Origin: Promethearchaeota archaeon
GTDB lineage: Archaea > Asgardarchaeota > Lokiarchaeia > Sigynarchaeales > SOKP01
Assembly (NCBI GenBank): GCA_016839845.1
Contig: JAEOTL010000384.1
Coordinates: forward strand, 1-19,659
Reading direction: 5' to 3'
DNA: 19,659 nucleotides
Shown piece by piece: positions 7,683 through 15,715 of this stretch. Below the pieces are notes generated by a model. The model was not told where the DNA came from and searched no databases. It was given only the letters and a program-made list of their open reading frames with translations. The translations under genes and the position numbers were made by a program. The stretch's first letter is position 1. Each line of letters starts with the position of its first letter.

Positions 7683-8048
7683 TTAATCTTCTAATCTATC
7701 TCTTAAGGTTGTAATGAATTTATTAATTCTAAGATTTACTTCTTGGAGGAGATAATTCCTTTCATTTAACTCATCTTGTAGTTTATCTCTTCCTTCTCCT
7801 CTATTAATTTTTAATGGATTATCTAATAAGTGAATTTCGCTTGCTTGTTGGCTATAAAATGGAAATAGTTCGATTATTTTTTCGATTAGTGAAACTCGAA
7901 AATCAATGATTAATTTTCTTAAGACTTTCGGAGATTCTTGTCTTGTATGTACTTGATCAATAACTTTCTTCAGATTGACAAGATCTTCCTCTCGAAAGAG
8001 AATTTTTTGAAGTATTTTCTGCAAATCTTCTAAAATTAGCCTATTCAT
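7683..8048 (-). CDS. Small helical protein of unknown function, last gene of the membrane operon
   Basis: A 121-residue soluble protein, almost wholly predicted helix, with heptad-like leucine/isoleucine spacing at residues 3-60 and 85-118 (LILEDLQKILQKILF, then ELNERNYLLQEVNLRINKF). No known family is recognised. The start is set by AAGGTG six bases ahead of the ATG at 8048, lying inside the last codons of the preceding gene; a longer frame opening with TTG at 8096 has no such site. The gene overlaps the ATPase-like gene by 8 bases (its TAG at 8041-8043 lies within the ATGAATAG string), so the two are probably translationally coupled and their products may form a complex. A coiled-coil partner or adaptor for the large protein is inference. 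Confidence 0.7.
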   Translation of the reverse strand: MNRLILEDLQKILQKILFREEDLVNLKKVIDQVHTRQESPKVLRKLIIDFRVSLIEKIIELFPFYSQQASEIHLLDNPLKINRGEGRDKLQDELNERNYLLQEVNLRINKFITTLRDRLED

Positions 8049-11000
8049 TCTGTACACCTTCGTCTTGTTCACTATAGATAAATTTTTGAATTTCAATAAA
8101 AAATGTATAGATTAATTGATAATTTTCCACTGAGACCACCTCAAAATTCCCTTCTTCGAAGTTGATAAGTCGCAATTTATCAATATATTCTTGGAGAGTA
8201 TCCTTGGTAAAGGGAAAATTAGAAACCGATGATAAGTATTCGAAAAATACCTCTAAATCTTGGGAGGTTATAATATAATTTACGTTATAGAATTGAGAAT
8301 AAACGTTAACCAGAAACTTGTAGATAAGCCCTTCTTCAATTTTTAGAGCATTCTTATAATCTTTACGATTAATATAGCTATAAATATTGAATAATTCGAA
8401 GTTTAAATCACTTATTTCTCGAGCAAATGCTTTTTTAATATCTCCTGCTTTTACAATATAGGAACGTGAAGAAGGCTGAGGTGCTGTTAGTTTTTCACTT
8501 TCAATTACTTCAATTGAAAGGTCGGATTGGAGTGAAGCTTTGGTTTGAAAATAATCTTCTGTAGCTTTCTCAAACTGCTCACCCACTCGGTAAGAGGTTC
8601 GAAGTGATTCAGAACCGCTGGCTTTGTTTGGGTGGGCCTCTACCAAATATCCTTGACGAAGTAAAATAGTAAAAAGCTCATCACGAATTTTTTTAATATT
8701 TTCCTTTTTGCTGGTTTTTTTTGATGCTTTCGGATATATAATTACTTTGAGTTGCTCTTTCAATTTAGATTTATACAGATTCCCCACACCATCAACTTGT
8801 TTAATCTGTTTTAAAAATAATATTACTTCATCCATATAAGAAAAGTAAGCACCCAAATCTTTTTCAAATAATGTCTGTTTTGCCAATTCCAAGATAGATC
8901 GTTCCGCATGCTTGGGATTATATCCTTGATCTTCCATAAATGCTATAACCTCCTTATATGGAATAGGTTCTATTTTCTCGATATCTTCCCCGTCAATAAT
9001 CACAGGGAATGTTTGAAAATTATCAGAACGTTTCAAAATTACCTCATTATTATTCATTGTTTCAAGATACCGTATCTGATAAGTTTGGTTACGGGAACGT
9101 GAGTAATATCCCCTTCCTTCTAGCTCCTGCAAATTCATGAGTCGGCTCAATATCGCGATATCTCGACTGTCGGTACTTCTAAATGCCATAATATTCTCAA
9201 AATAGGTGAATACATTGGGATGGAGATAATGGATTTGATTTGCAGAAAGAGTGAACCCAAATCCTTTCTTCAATAAAGGATCGAAAATTCTGTTGATGAG
9301 TCCGTAATTTCTTCTCCTATCGAGGTAGATAGAATCGAAAAAGAGATCAATATAAGGTATGACCAATATTTTTTTGAAGTAATCATCAGAAGTGCTGAGA
9401 TAATGAATAATTTTCGAGATAATGAGAAAGGAAATGAATAACTGCTTCGGAATTTTATTTGTTAGGGATAGATCAATTATAACCGTTTTGTCTGATTTTA
9501 TGAAATCGTAGGAATAAATTTTATGGGCATAAGATGTATCAGTTCTTTGAAAAAAAACCATATCTTGTTGGGTAAATTCTGAGAGTAGAGAGAGAAGAGA
9601 TTCACTAGCTCTCCCTTTTTCCCAATCATTCTGTGTCTGTAATTCGACATTAAGTGAGTGAAGATCCATCTCTGGATTTCGCATGATTGTATTACGGAGC
9701 ATTGCTATAGTGTGTTCATCTTTTTTAAGAGCCAAACTTAAGGTATCTACCATATAGTCAATAAAGGAAATATTATTGGTATCATAGGCGATATCAGAAT
9801 GAGTAAGATCCAGATTAAAGACAGTACCTGCTTTAAAAAATACAAATTTATTTTCAAACTCAGTTCCTTTAAAATAAGGAATCAGTCGGGACCACTGACC
9901 ATTAAAATCAAAAACTAAGGATGGAATATCTGCTTTTATGAGTTCTGCAACGTATTTCATTAAGAACTGCTGACGATACTGGAACGCCCCTCCCACAACT
10001 AGAAGGTTTTTTACTTGAGAGTAAGTAAATCCAACAGGAATTTCTTTCTCGATAACCTCGGTATTTACAGTATTCCCTATTACTATATCATTTTCTAGGT
10101 GGAGTGGTGTATTAAATTCTGCTGCGATTCTTGTCTCTAAACCTTTCTTTAAAGCATCCGAGAGAGTGGTTAGGGGTGTTAATGTTAATCCCTGTAACAT
10201 CACATAATTTAGATGAGTCCCTTGGTGTCTGAATTTATTATTTTTTAGTGTTGAGAAAAGATAACCGGCAATGAGTTTTTGGTTTTGTAGGGGAACAAGC
10301 TCGAAGTTATTAAAATTCATATCAAAAATTCCTTTCAGGGTATGAGTTCTTATTAGAAGTTCTTCTTCTATATTATTTAAATCGCTAAATGTTATCTGGT
10401 CGATATACTGAAAGGATGAAACTGCGATGTTGAGCGTTGTGTTCCACATACCGCATCGCATGCTCATCCAATTTTCTGCTTGCAATTCTGATTTCTCCCT
10501 TAGCATAATTTGGGCCTTAGTATCATCGTTCAGAAACTCAGTACCGTTTTTATAGAACTGGTAAAAATTTAAGGGCTGACCGAATACTGTATAAGCATGA
10601 GAGATATTCTGATTGATAAGAGCTTGATAAAAATTGGTAATATCAACAAAAGGGGGAGATTCTACATATTTTAAATTGAGTACTTGTAGTCCGATAAGGA
10701 GTTTCTGGTTAACGTACAAAAATAAAGTACTTGGAGCGCTTTTTGTTCGGTAAAATGATACATTATTAAATGGGTGGACAATTCTAATCTTTTCTGAAGA
10801 GGTAAGGTGCGTTTTGGTTAAATAAAAAAGAGACTCCCTAAACCACAAATACCCTAAAATTGCCAGTATAACTATATCAAACAGAACAATATAGATTACT
10901 AATATCCCTAGTGTGGTGAATACCCAATGAAAATAACCCAGCAAGAAAGTAATGATGGCGAGCTTAACATATACTAGTAGAGAGGTCCGGTTTTGACTAT

Positions 11001-11844
11001 TTTCATATTGCTCCTCTTTTTTGGATTCAGTACTGATCTGAATGAAAAAAGTTCGGAAGGCATTTATTAGGTTTTCTCCGGAAAGTAAGGTTGCTTTAAA
11101 ATGATGAAAATTTGCAACGAAACTACTTTTCAAATGGGAAGATATCCGTTTAATTTCATAACGAAGGTATTCTCGTTTATTGTCAGTAAGAACGCCAGTA
11201 AGATCGAAGCAAACACTAAAATAAACCGTGGTAATTATAGAATTTTTATAATTATTCCCAAATTTATTGCGATCTTTTTGAGGTAAGACTGATGACAAAG
11301 GTTTCTGGATTACTTGATAGCAGTAAGATATTTTCATATCTTTACTACTTAATGCTTTAATGAATCGTGAGATTGTGGGGCGGATATTCTCGGGCATAAC
11401 TTCGATTTTAAAGATGCGAGTGGCAATATGGGTAAGGTCCTTTTTATGGGATATCAAAAGCGTAGCGGGATCCCCCTCTTCATACCAGAATACAATGTGC
11501 TCAAAAGGATCAAACGGTTGATAGGTCTTAGTGATAAAAAGGTCTTGTAGCACAAAGAAGTGATCCCGAAAAACTAAAACAAAGATAACTCCACATACAC
11601 CCCCGAATAATATCGAAAAGGTGATTTGAGAGGTAATAACTATTGATGAGATAATTATGCCCAAAATAATCCCCATTACACTTATATACTTAGCCAGTGC
11701 TAATTTACTATTGATATCTCGAAAGGAAGGATTGACTTTCCAGATTTTAAGATATTGTTTCTTATCTTCTTCTTGTACATGTTGGACTACCTTCTTTTTT
11801 TTGGGGGCTAGATCTTTAGAAAATTTCGACTTACTCTCTACCAT
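8041..11844 (-). CDS. Membrane-anchored HerA/VirB4-like ATPase-fold protein with a degenerate nucleotide-binding site
   Basis: 1267 residues. Two membrane segments near 50-71 and 74-93 are followed by a soluble domain, and a second pair near 287-335 by another. Around 590-990 lies a HerA/FtsK/VirB4-type core: LENDIVIGNTVNTEVIEKE, NLLVVGG, then PSLVFDFNGQWSRLIPYF (like HerA's 'vlifDphGEY'), FNLDLTHSDIA, IDYMVDTLSLAL, FTLSANQIHYLHPNVF, and a sensor-like ILSRLMNLQELEGRGYY. The P-loop reads G618-G-A-F-Q-Y-R624-Q625, without the lysine and Ser/Thr of GxxxxGK[ST]. The Walker B strand is ILVIPYIDLFF (D833 followed by L, not E). Normal ATP hydrolysis is therefore doubtful. A possible winged-helix segment lies near 1070-1130 before a helical tail. 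HerA/VirB4 relatives pump DNA or drive secretion (VirB4, CedB). A GGGAGATGA site precedes the ATG, five bases after the previous stop codon. Confidence 0.72.
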   Translation of the reverse strand: MVESKSKFSKDLAPKKKKVVQHVQEEDKKQYLKIWKVNPSFRDINSKLALAKYISVMGIILGIIISSIVITSQITFSILFGGVCGVIFVLVFRDHFFVLQDLFITKTYQPFDPFEHIVFWYEEGDPATLLISHKKDLTHIATRIFKIEVMPENIRPTISRFIKALSSKDMKISYCYQVIQKPLSSVLPQKDRNKFGNNYKNSIITTVYFSVCFDLTGVLTDNKREYLRYEIKRISSHLKSSFVANFHHFKATLLSGENLINAFRTFFIQISTESKKEEQYENSQNRTSLLVYVKLAIITFLLGYFHWVFTTLGILVIYIVLFDIVILAILGYLWFRESLFYLTKTHLTSSEKIRIVHPFNNVSFYRTKSAPSTLFLYVNQKLLIGLQVLNLKYVESPPFVDITNFYQALINQNISHAYTVFGQPLNFYQFYKNGTEFLNDDTKAQIMLREKSELQAENWMSMRCGMWNTTLNIAVSSFQYIDQITFSDLNNIEEELLIRTHTLKGIFDMNFNNFELVPLQNQKLIAGYLFSTLKNNKFRHQGTHLNYVMLQGLTLTPLTTLSDALKKGLETRIAAEFNTPLHLENDIVIGNTVNTEVIEKEIPVGFTYSQVKNLLVVGGAFQYRQQFLMKYVAELIKADIPSLVFDFNGQWSRLIPYFKGTEFENKFVFFKAGTVFNLDLTHSDIAYDTNNISFIDYMVDTLSLALKKDEHTIAMLRNTIMRNPEMDLHSLNVELQTQNDWEKGRASESLLSLLSEFTQQDMVFFQRTDTSYAHKIYSYDFIKSDKTVIIDLSLTNKIPKQLFISFLIISKIIHYLSTSDDYFKKILVIPYIDLFFDSIYLDRRRNYGLINRIFDPLLKKGFGFTLSANQIHYLHPNVFTYFENIMAFRSTDSRDIAILSRLMNLQELEGRGYYSRSRNQTYQIRYLETMNNNEVILKRSDNFQTFPVIIDGEDIEKIEPIPYKEVIAFMEDQGYNPKHAERSILELAKQTLFEKDLGAYFSYMDEVILFLKQIKQVDGVGNLYKSKLKEQLKVIIYPKASKKTSKKENIKKIRDELFTILLRQGYLVEAHPNKASGSESLRTSYRVGEQFEKATEDYFQTKASLQSDLSIEVIESEKLTAPQPSSRSYIVKAGDIKKAFAREISDLNFELFNIYSYINRKDYKNALKIEEGLIYKFLVNVYSQFYNVNYIITSQDLEVFFEYLSSVSNFPFTKDTLQEYIDKLRLINFEEGNFEVVSVENYQLIYTFFIEIQKFIYSEQDEGVQNE

Positions 11845-11849
11845 TTATT

Positions 11850-12707
11850 TCATCTCCCAGTTCTGAATCGTTTTATATAAAATAAAAGTAAAAGGCCCCC
11901 CACTCCAAAATATAAGAGAATTAACACACCACCTGTATTCATTACCAATGGGAGAAGGATCATCTCAACAACGATACCTACTCCCAGGGAGATTAATAGA
12001 ATCGAAAGTCCTAAGAGGTAATAACCAAAAATACGATTTGTTGAGTATTGATAGATAAAATTATCTTTAAGGGGACCTTCAAGAGCTATTTTAGTGTTCT
12101 TGCGGTTCTCAAGAGAATTTTTAATTTTTGTAAGATAGAGTGCTTTTTCAAATTTTACAGCGTCAAATGAGTTCCGAAGATCCTGTTGAAGGGACTGTTC
12201 TTGTTCTCGTAATTTATGCATAATCAAAGGAGTGAATTTAGAGTTGCCTTTTGTATGTGAAGTCCTTTGGGAAAATAAAAAACTAAATGCATTCATATTA
12301 GTATTATAAATCAACTTCTCATCATCTACCTGTAGGCTTATATTAGGAACATGCATTTTTCTTAATGCATAGTAAATACTGAACATAGATTTAATAAACT
12401 CAAGTGGGAGTTCTCCTCGATTTTTTACAAATATTAATTCACATTCCCGTACCGTATTCACAAGTTCTTCTTTAAATATCTCCACCCTAACAGCCTTGGC
12501 AAAAAGTTGATTGATAGTTTCCATATACTCAAAAATTGACTCTTTTTCCTTTTTATTACGGTTCCTAACTCCCAACTTAAGTCCAATTTTGTCTATCTCA
12601 TTACTTGTCAGAATAAAGCTAACCACTGCAAGTTTTTTGTAATTTTGTGTTTGTTTACAGGCATAGATGAGGAGTTTTAATTTGGCATCAATTACTTTAT
12701 CTTCCAT
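11850..12707 (-). CDS. Protein with cytosolic helical N-terminus and C-terminal membrane hairpin, unknown function
   Basis: 285 residues, no family recognised. The first 225 residues are hydrophilic and mainly helical. The last 60 contain two adjoining hydrophobic segments (about 227-250 and 253-275) and end in KRFRTGR, so both termini should face the cytosol. The start is the ATG at 12707, with GGGTGA about six bases ahead; a GTG at 12713 would sit on top of that site. Only two bases separate it from the previous stop codon, placing it firmly in the operon. Its layout (soluble domain plus membrane hairpin next to a HerA/VirB4-like protein) would suit an inner-membrane scaffold of a secretion or DNA-transfer apparatus; that is inference from context. 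Confidence 0.75.
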   Translation of the reverse strand: MEDKVIDAKLKLLIYACKQTQNYKKLAVVSFILTSNEIDKIGLKLGVRNRNKKEKESIFEYMETINQLFAKAVRVEIFKEELVNTVRECELIFVKNRGELPLEFIKSMFSIYYALRKMHVPNISLQVDDEKLIYNTNMNAFSFLFSQRTSHTKGNSKFTPLIMHKLREQEQSLQQDLRNSFDAVKFEKALYLTKIKNSLENRKNTKIALEGPLKDNFIYQYSTNRIFGYYLLGLSILLISLGVGIVVEMILLPLVMNTGGVLILLYFGVGGLLLLFYIKRFRTGR

Positions 12708-12709
12708 CT

Positions 12710-13381
12710 TCACTCACCCTCTAACTGCAGTGTTTCTTGAGCTATTAATTTATCCAGATCTAAGGGTTCTTGAAGGTGTTCAAGTACATTTTTCATTTTG
12801 TTTTCAAGAGCATGAGTACGTTTTTCAAATTTCATCATCGTATCCATATAAAACGCAACGTACGGAAAATTTAGTGAAAATGCGATGAGTTGCAGAATAT
12901 ATCCTATTCCTATGGAATAATAAGAGATCACACCGGAATCCAGTTGAGTAATAGTAAACGTGGGAAAATAGAGGGTGTTAGGGATAAGATACATTACTGG
13001 AAACACAAATCCATAAAATCCATTAAGTATTAGCACCCCTAAATTGCTATAGTTAAATTTAATGAAGGATTTCATCTCATCTGTATTTTCAATATCCTTA
13101 AAAATTAATCCATATAAAGACAGGACTATTACTCCAATGAATATTAAATTAACTGCAAGGGGTATTGAGAGATTGTAAGGGCGCAAAAGTTGATTTATAC
13201 CAATATCCTCTATAAACGGGGTTGACCATCCCGCTATGATGTTATATCTCCAAGAGACTAACAATTCATCGGTTACTGTATTAACTTGAAATATATACCA
13301 ATCAAGAAAAAAACTCGTAAACGATATAAAAATACCGCATATGAAAAAAATTTTAAAGAGCAATTTTATACGCGACCTCAT
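12710..13381 (-). CDS. Four-pass membrane protein of unknown function
   Basis: 223 residues with four hydrophobic segments near 7-28, 71-93, 110-133 and 151-178. A tryptophan-containing loop of about 42 residues lies between the first two (DWYIF, SWRYNIIAGWS), and a charged helical tail of about 45 residues (KFEKRTHALENKMKNVLEHL) is predicted to be cytosolic and possibly coiled coil. No family is recognised. The ATG at 13381 is chosen because GGAGGA stands nine bases ahead; a TTG at 13390 overlaps that site. Five bases separate it from the preceding stop codon. It is the most hydrophobic product of the operon and could be the membrane channel or anchor, in the way CedA serves CedB, but no sequence likeness to CedA or VirB6 was noticed. 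Confidence 0.75.
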   Translation of the reverse strand: MRSRIKLLFKIFFICGIFISFTSFFLDWYIFQVNTVTDELLVSWRYNIIAGWSTPFIEDIGINQLLRPYNLSIPLAVNLIFIGVIVLSLYGLIFKDIENTDEMKSFIKFNYSNLGVLILNGFYGFVFPVMYLIPNTLYFPTFTITQLDSGVISYYSIGIGYILQLIAFSLNFPYVAFYMDTMMKFEKRTHALENKMKNVLEHLQEPLDLDKLIAQETLQLEGE

Positions 13382-13386
13382 AATAA

Positions 13387-15393
13387 TCAATCCTCCAGGA
13401 AAGAACTAAAAGAGTCTGATGAGAATGGGATTTCTTCTTTTTTTTCAAAAAAAATTTTATTATGGATAACATTTCCAGATCGTTTCTTTTTTAAAGTATT
13501 TTTAGCGTTGTCTTTTTCAAGAGAGTTAACAATTTTATATTGCGATGGAGCAGGCAAGGTTTCATAAACAAACTGGTTCATTAACTGTGAAGATAATTCT
13601 TCATTTATTAGAATTAGACTTGTCTCATCAAATGATTTTTCTTGTCTATGGTACGGTTTCTTGAATTCTTGATATAAATTGACCTGTTGAGTGAATATTT
13701 GCACAAATACATATCCAATTAATAGACAATAGATGCCTAGACATGCATACCCGATATTGGTCACTAAATTCAGTAAGAATATGAGCTGAAAAAGTATGGT
13801 GAAAAGAAAAATTAATCCAAATCCTACAATTGGAATTGAAAATTTTCTTATAACATCAAAACTTTTATTTTTACTATGAAAGTATCTTTCAGCAGCACTC
13901 TTCTTACAGCAATGTTCTTCAATTAGAGAACATTTTTTCTCTAGGTATACAAGTATTTCTCGGAGCTGAGATATTTGTAGTATGTAAGTATTTGTTGGTT
14001 TCTGATAAGCAAAGGGAACCATTTTTTCTTCAAATCCAACTGTGTTCGCACTTAAGAGCATAGGTGTAATAATGACTTTGTGTTGTATATTACCGGTACG
14101 GAACATTAAACTCTTTTTTAATACCGACCTTTCAATAGTAAGATCAATCTTTATAGCTGTTTTAAGATACATAGCAAGTGTACCTTCACTTGTAAGGTCC
14201 GTAAAAATGGCTTGTTGTACCCTATCTAAAATTTTAAGAGAAGAATTTAACTTTTCAGTAATCAAAAGCCCTTCTTCGCCTTTGTTTGCAACTTTTAACC
14301 GCTGGGCTGAAGCGATTAAAGGCATTTTATAATTAATTAATTTAACGGGAGAAATAAACAACAGAACTAAATGATCCGATACTGACACACATTTTATGGC
14401 GAGAATATCGATTCCAGCAGTAACTTTTGGGAGAAGGGGAATCTTGTCAATAGTAATATACTCATACGATTCGAGAATATTGAGTATCTCAAGTTTTTTC
14501 TGATCTATTTCATCGTTACTCATCATTTCACTAGAAACTTGAAGTTCAATATCAGATAGGGGTTTTTTCGCTTTATTAACCGGTAAAGGGGTTTGTAGTA
14601 CTTCACCCTCTGATTCTAAAAATTCTGTGATAATAGGAGATTGCATAATTCCCGTAGAAATTTCTGTTTGATCCAGTATTGTTGAATTATGTGTAAGATC
14701 ATCCTCAATTTTTTCTACAGCGTTTATAATCGATATATCTGTATCATTATCTTCAGTTTCTTCGAAATCCTCCTCAATTTGGTCTATTTTTGAAGTGGTA
14801 TCCCCTATATTAGTAGATGGTTTTATCCACACATTAGTTTTAGGTCTCTGATATTTGTCACTAAACCATTTTTGGGGGGGATTTTTGGGCTTATCAATTG
14901 CGCTAGAACCTTCTTGTTGAAGTATAGAAGACTCAATGACTTCTTTCGATCTAGTAAAATCATTTAAACTTTTTCTTGAAAGTAAATTTTTAGCCTCTTC
15001 TTTGATTTTCTGAGCTGTTTTATAACCTATCCCCTTAATAGTGACTATCTGTTCTATAGACGCTCCAACAAGGGAGTTGACGGAGTTTATCCCAATCCCT
15101 CTGAGCTGTTGGGCAACAGAAAGACCAATGCCTTTGACTTTCGTCAGATCTTCTTTCACTATGCTAGGAGTAAGATTTTGCTCTGGTTGGGTGAGATTAT
15201 AATTGAGTGAATTAAATCTTTCAATCCAGTTCTGATCATTTTCAATTCGTGCATGTTGGAGTCCATTATTAGAATGTTCTTGTGCTTGTGAGATATTCTG
15301 TGCTTCTATTGCTTTCTTTGCGAGTTCATAATAAGTATTCAGATCTGGTTTTTTCCTCACTAACAGGCTGTGAGTATCTGTCATAGGGTTCAT
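13387..15393 (-). CDS. Helix-hairpin-helix protein with two membrane segments, first gene of the operon
   Basis: 668 residues. A short helical repeat-like N-terminus (18-62, YYELAKKAIEAQNISQAQEH, TPR-like by eye) precedes a paired helix-hairpin-helix at about 83-139: LTKVKGIGLSVAQQLRGIGI then EQIVTIKGIGYKTAQKIKEE, with GIG at 88-90 and 121-123. This is the form used for non-specific DNA binding in RuvA, ligases and Hel308. A long acidic, probably disordered linker follows (150-290), then a soluble domain (300-500), two membrane segments (about 515-570) and a cytosolic tail. The arrangement suggests a protein that holds DNA at the membrane; this is inference. The ATG at 15393 lies almost at the transcription start predicted from the nearest TATA box, so the message may be leaderless, or the ATG at 15384 (AGGA ten bases ahead) may be used. 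Confidence 0.78.
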   Translation of the reverse strand: MNPMTDTHSLLVRKKPDLNTYYELAKKAIEAQNISQAQEHSNNGLQHARIENDQNWIERFNSLNYNLTQPEQNLTPSIVKEDLTKVKGIGLSVAQQLRGIGINSVNSLVGASIEQIVTIKGIGYKTAQKIKEEAKNLLSRKSLNDFTRSKEVIESSILQQEGSSAIDKPKNPPQKWFSDKYQRPKTNVWIKPSTNIGDTTSKIDQIEEDFEETEDNDTDISIINAVEKIEDDLTHNSTILDQTEISTGIMQSPIITEFLESEGEVLQTPLPVNKAKKPLSDIELQVSSEMMSNDEIDQKKLEILNILESYEYITIDKIPLLPKVTAGIDILAIKCVSVSDHLVLLFISPVKLINYKMPLIASAQRLKVANKGEEGLLITEKLNSSLKILDRVQQAIFTDLTSEGTLAMYLKTAIKIDLTIERSVLKKSLMFRTGNIQHKVIITPMLLSANTVGFEEKMVPFAYQKPTNTYILQISQLREILVYLEKKCSLIEEHCCKKSAAERYFHSKNKSFDVIRKFSIPIVGFGLIFLFTILFQLIFLLNLVTNIGYACLGIYCLLIGYVFVQIFTQQVNLYQEFKKPYHRQEKSFDETSLILINEELSSQLMNQFVYETLPAPSQYKIVNSLEKDNAKNTLKKKRSGNVIHNKIFFEKKEEIPFSSDSFSSFLED

Positions 15394-15405
15394 TCCTATA
15401 CAAAT

Positions 15406-15460
15406 AATGATACTATTTAAAGAAAAAACTCAAGGGAACTAAATCTTATAAATGATACTA
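15406..15460. repeat. Two copies of AATGATACTA in the divergent promoter region
   Basis: Direct repeats at 15406-15415 and 15451-15460, 45 bases apart (repeat start to repeat start), flank the T tract of the operon promoter. They could be paired binding sites for a regulator or chance in AT-rich DNA. Confidence 0.3.
15414..15428 (-). promoter_or_regulatory. T-tract/TATA promoter of the five-gene membrane operon
   Basis: Read on the minus strand: T6, C, then TTTAAATA (15421-15414). It points to a transcription start at about 15391-15393, right at the first ATG. A second box, TTTATAAG at 15452-15445, would give a 30-base leader. Confidence 0.5.
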
Positions 15461-15466
15461 AATAGG

Positions 15467-15474
15467 TTTAAATA
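15467..15474 (+). promoter_or_regulatory. TATA box for the candidate structured RNA
   Basis: TTTAAATA, centred about 26 bases before the GGG at 15496 where the RNA structure begins. Unlike the protein-gene promoters it has no T run ahead of it. Confidence 0.35.
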
Positions 15475-15495
15475 ATCAAGATAAGATAGTTATCT

Positions 15496-15645
15496 GGGAA
15501 AGATAAAAAAACCATGCTCCCTGCCTACACCCTGGATTTTTGTCTTTTGGTAGTGTAAGCAATTACACTCTAATATTTTTACCTTTCTTATTTTAGAGCC
15601 TCTTTTGGCTCGGTTCGCAGGGGGCGTCCTTTATCCCATTTTTTC
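15496..15645 (+). ncRNA. Candidate structured RNA of about 150 nt, unknown class
   Basis: Nested helices found by eye. An outer helix pairs GATAAA (15502-15507) with TTTATC (15630-15635), with GG/CC possible beyond. An 11-base-pair helix pairs 15514-15524 (ATGCTCCCTGC) with 15617-15627 (GCAGGGGGCGT): nine Watson-Crick and two G-U pairs. Inside are a 7-bp hairpin (15552-15558 with 15563-15569) capped by a GCAA tetraloop, and a 5-bp hairpin (GAGCC 15596-15600, GGCTC 15607-15611). The stretch is locally GC-rich compared with its surroundings, and a TATA box sits at the right distance upstream. A T6 run at 15639-15644 could end it, though it is also the T tract of the helicase promoter. No C/D box motifs, tRNA arms, SRP or RNase P core motifs were recognised. 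It could instead be a leader element or chance pairing. Confidence 0.4.
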
Positions 15646-15653
15646 TTTATATT
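15639..15653 (+). promoter_or_regulatory. T-tract/TATA promoter of the SWIM helicase gene
   Basis: T6, C, then TTTATATT (15646-15653). Predicted start is near 15675, with a leader of about 41 bases before the ATG at 15716. Confidence 0.5.
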
Positions 15654-15666
15654 GATATGGAATATA

Positions 15667-15676
15667 ATAGTACTAT
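15667..15676. promoter_or_regulatory. Palindrome at the helicase transcription start (possible operator)
   Basis: ATAGTACTAT is a perfect 10-base palindrome at the predicted transcription start of the helicase gene. It shares the TAGTA core with the inverted repeat at the radical SAM start. Confidence 0.25.
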
Positions 15677-15685
15677 ATGAAAATC

Positions 15686-15706
15686 AGGTGACATTTTATA
15701 TCACTT
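15686..15706 (+). other. Small hairpin in the helicase leader
   Basis: AGGTGA (15686-15691) pairs with TCACTT (15701-15706) across a 9-base loop: five Watson-Crick pairs and one G-U. It folds away a GGTGA that has no start codon nearby and leaves the working GAGGT site (15709-15713) free before the ATG at 15716. Confidence 0.25.
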
Positions 15707-15715
15707 ACGAGGTAT

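Noticed and set aside
8041..8096. A longer N-terminus (TTG at 8096) for the last operon gene
   Set aside because: It would overlap the ATPase-like gene by 56 bases without a ribosome-binding site, while AAGGTG sits right before the ATG at 8048.
9970..10020. A functional Walker A motif in the HerA/VirB4-like protein
   Set aside because: The glycine-rich turn is present, but the required lysine and Ser/Thr are not.
13286..13567. A 93-codon plus-strand reading frame
   Set aside because: It lies antisense across the end of the helix-hairpin-helix gene and the start of the four-pass membrane gene; its composition is what reading these backwards gives.
14042..14332. A 96-codon plus-strand reading frame
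   Set aside because: Wholly antisense within the helix-hairpin-helix gene, with no family match and no promoter or ribosome-binding site.
15514..15558. A short reading frame beginning ATGCTCCCTGCC within the RNA candidate
   Set aside because: Only 14 codons, no ribosome-binding site, and its bases are better explained by the long-range helix.
15596..15630. A tRNA-like 3' arm (GGCTCGGTTCGC...)
   Set aside because: The bases either side of TTC do not form a T stem, and no acceptor, D or anticodon arm fits.
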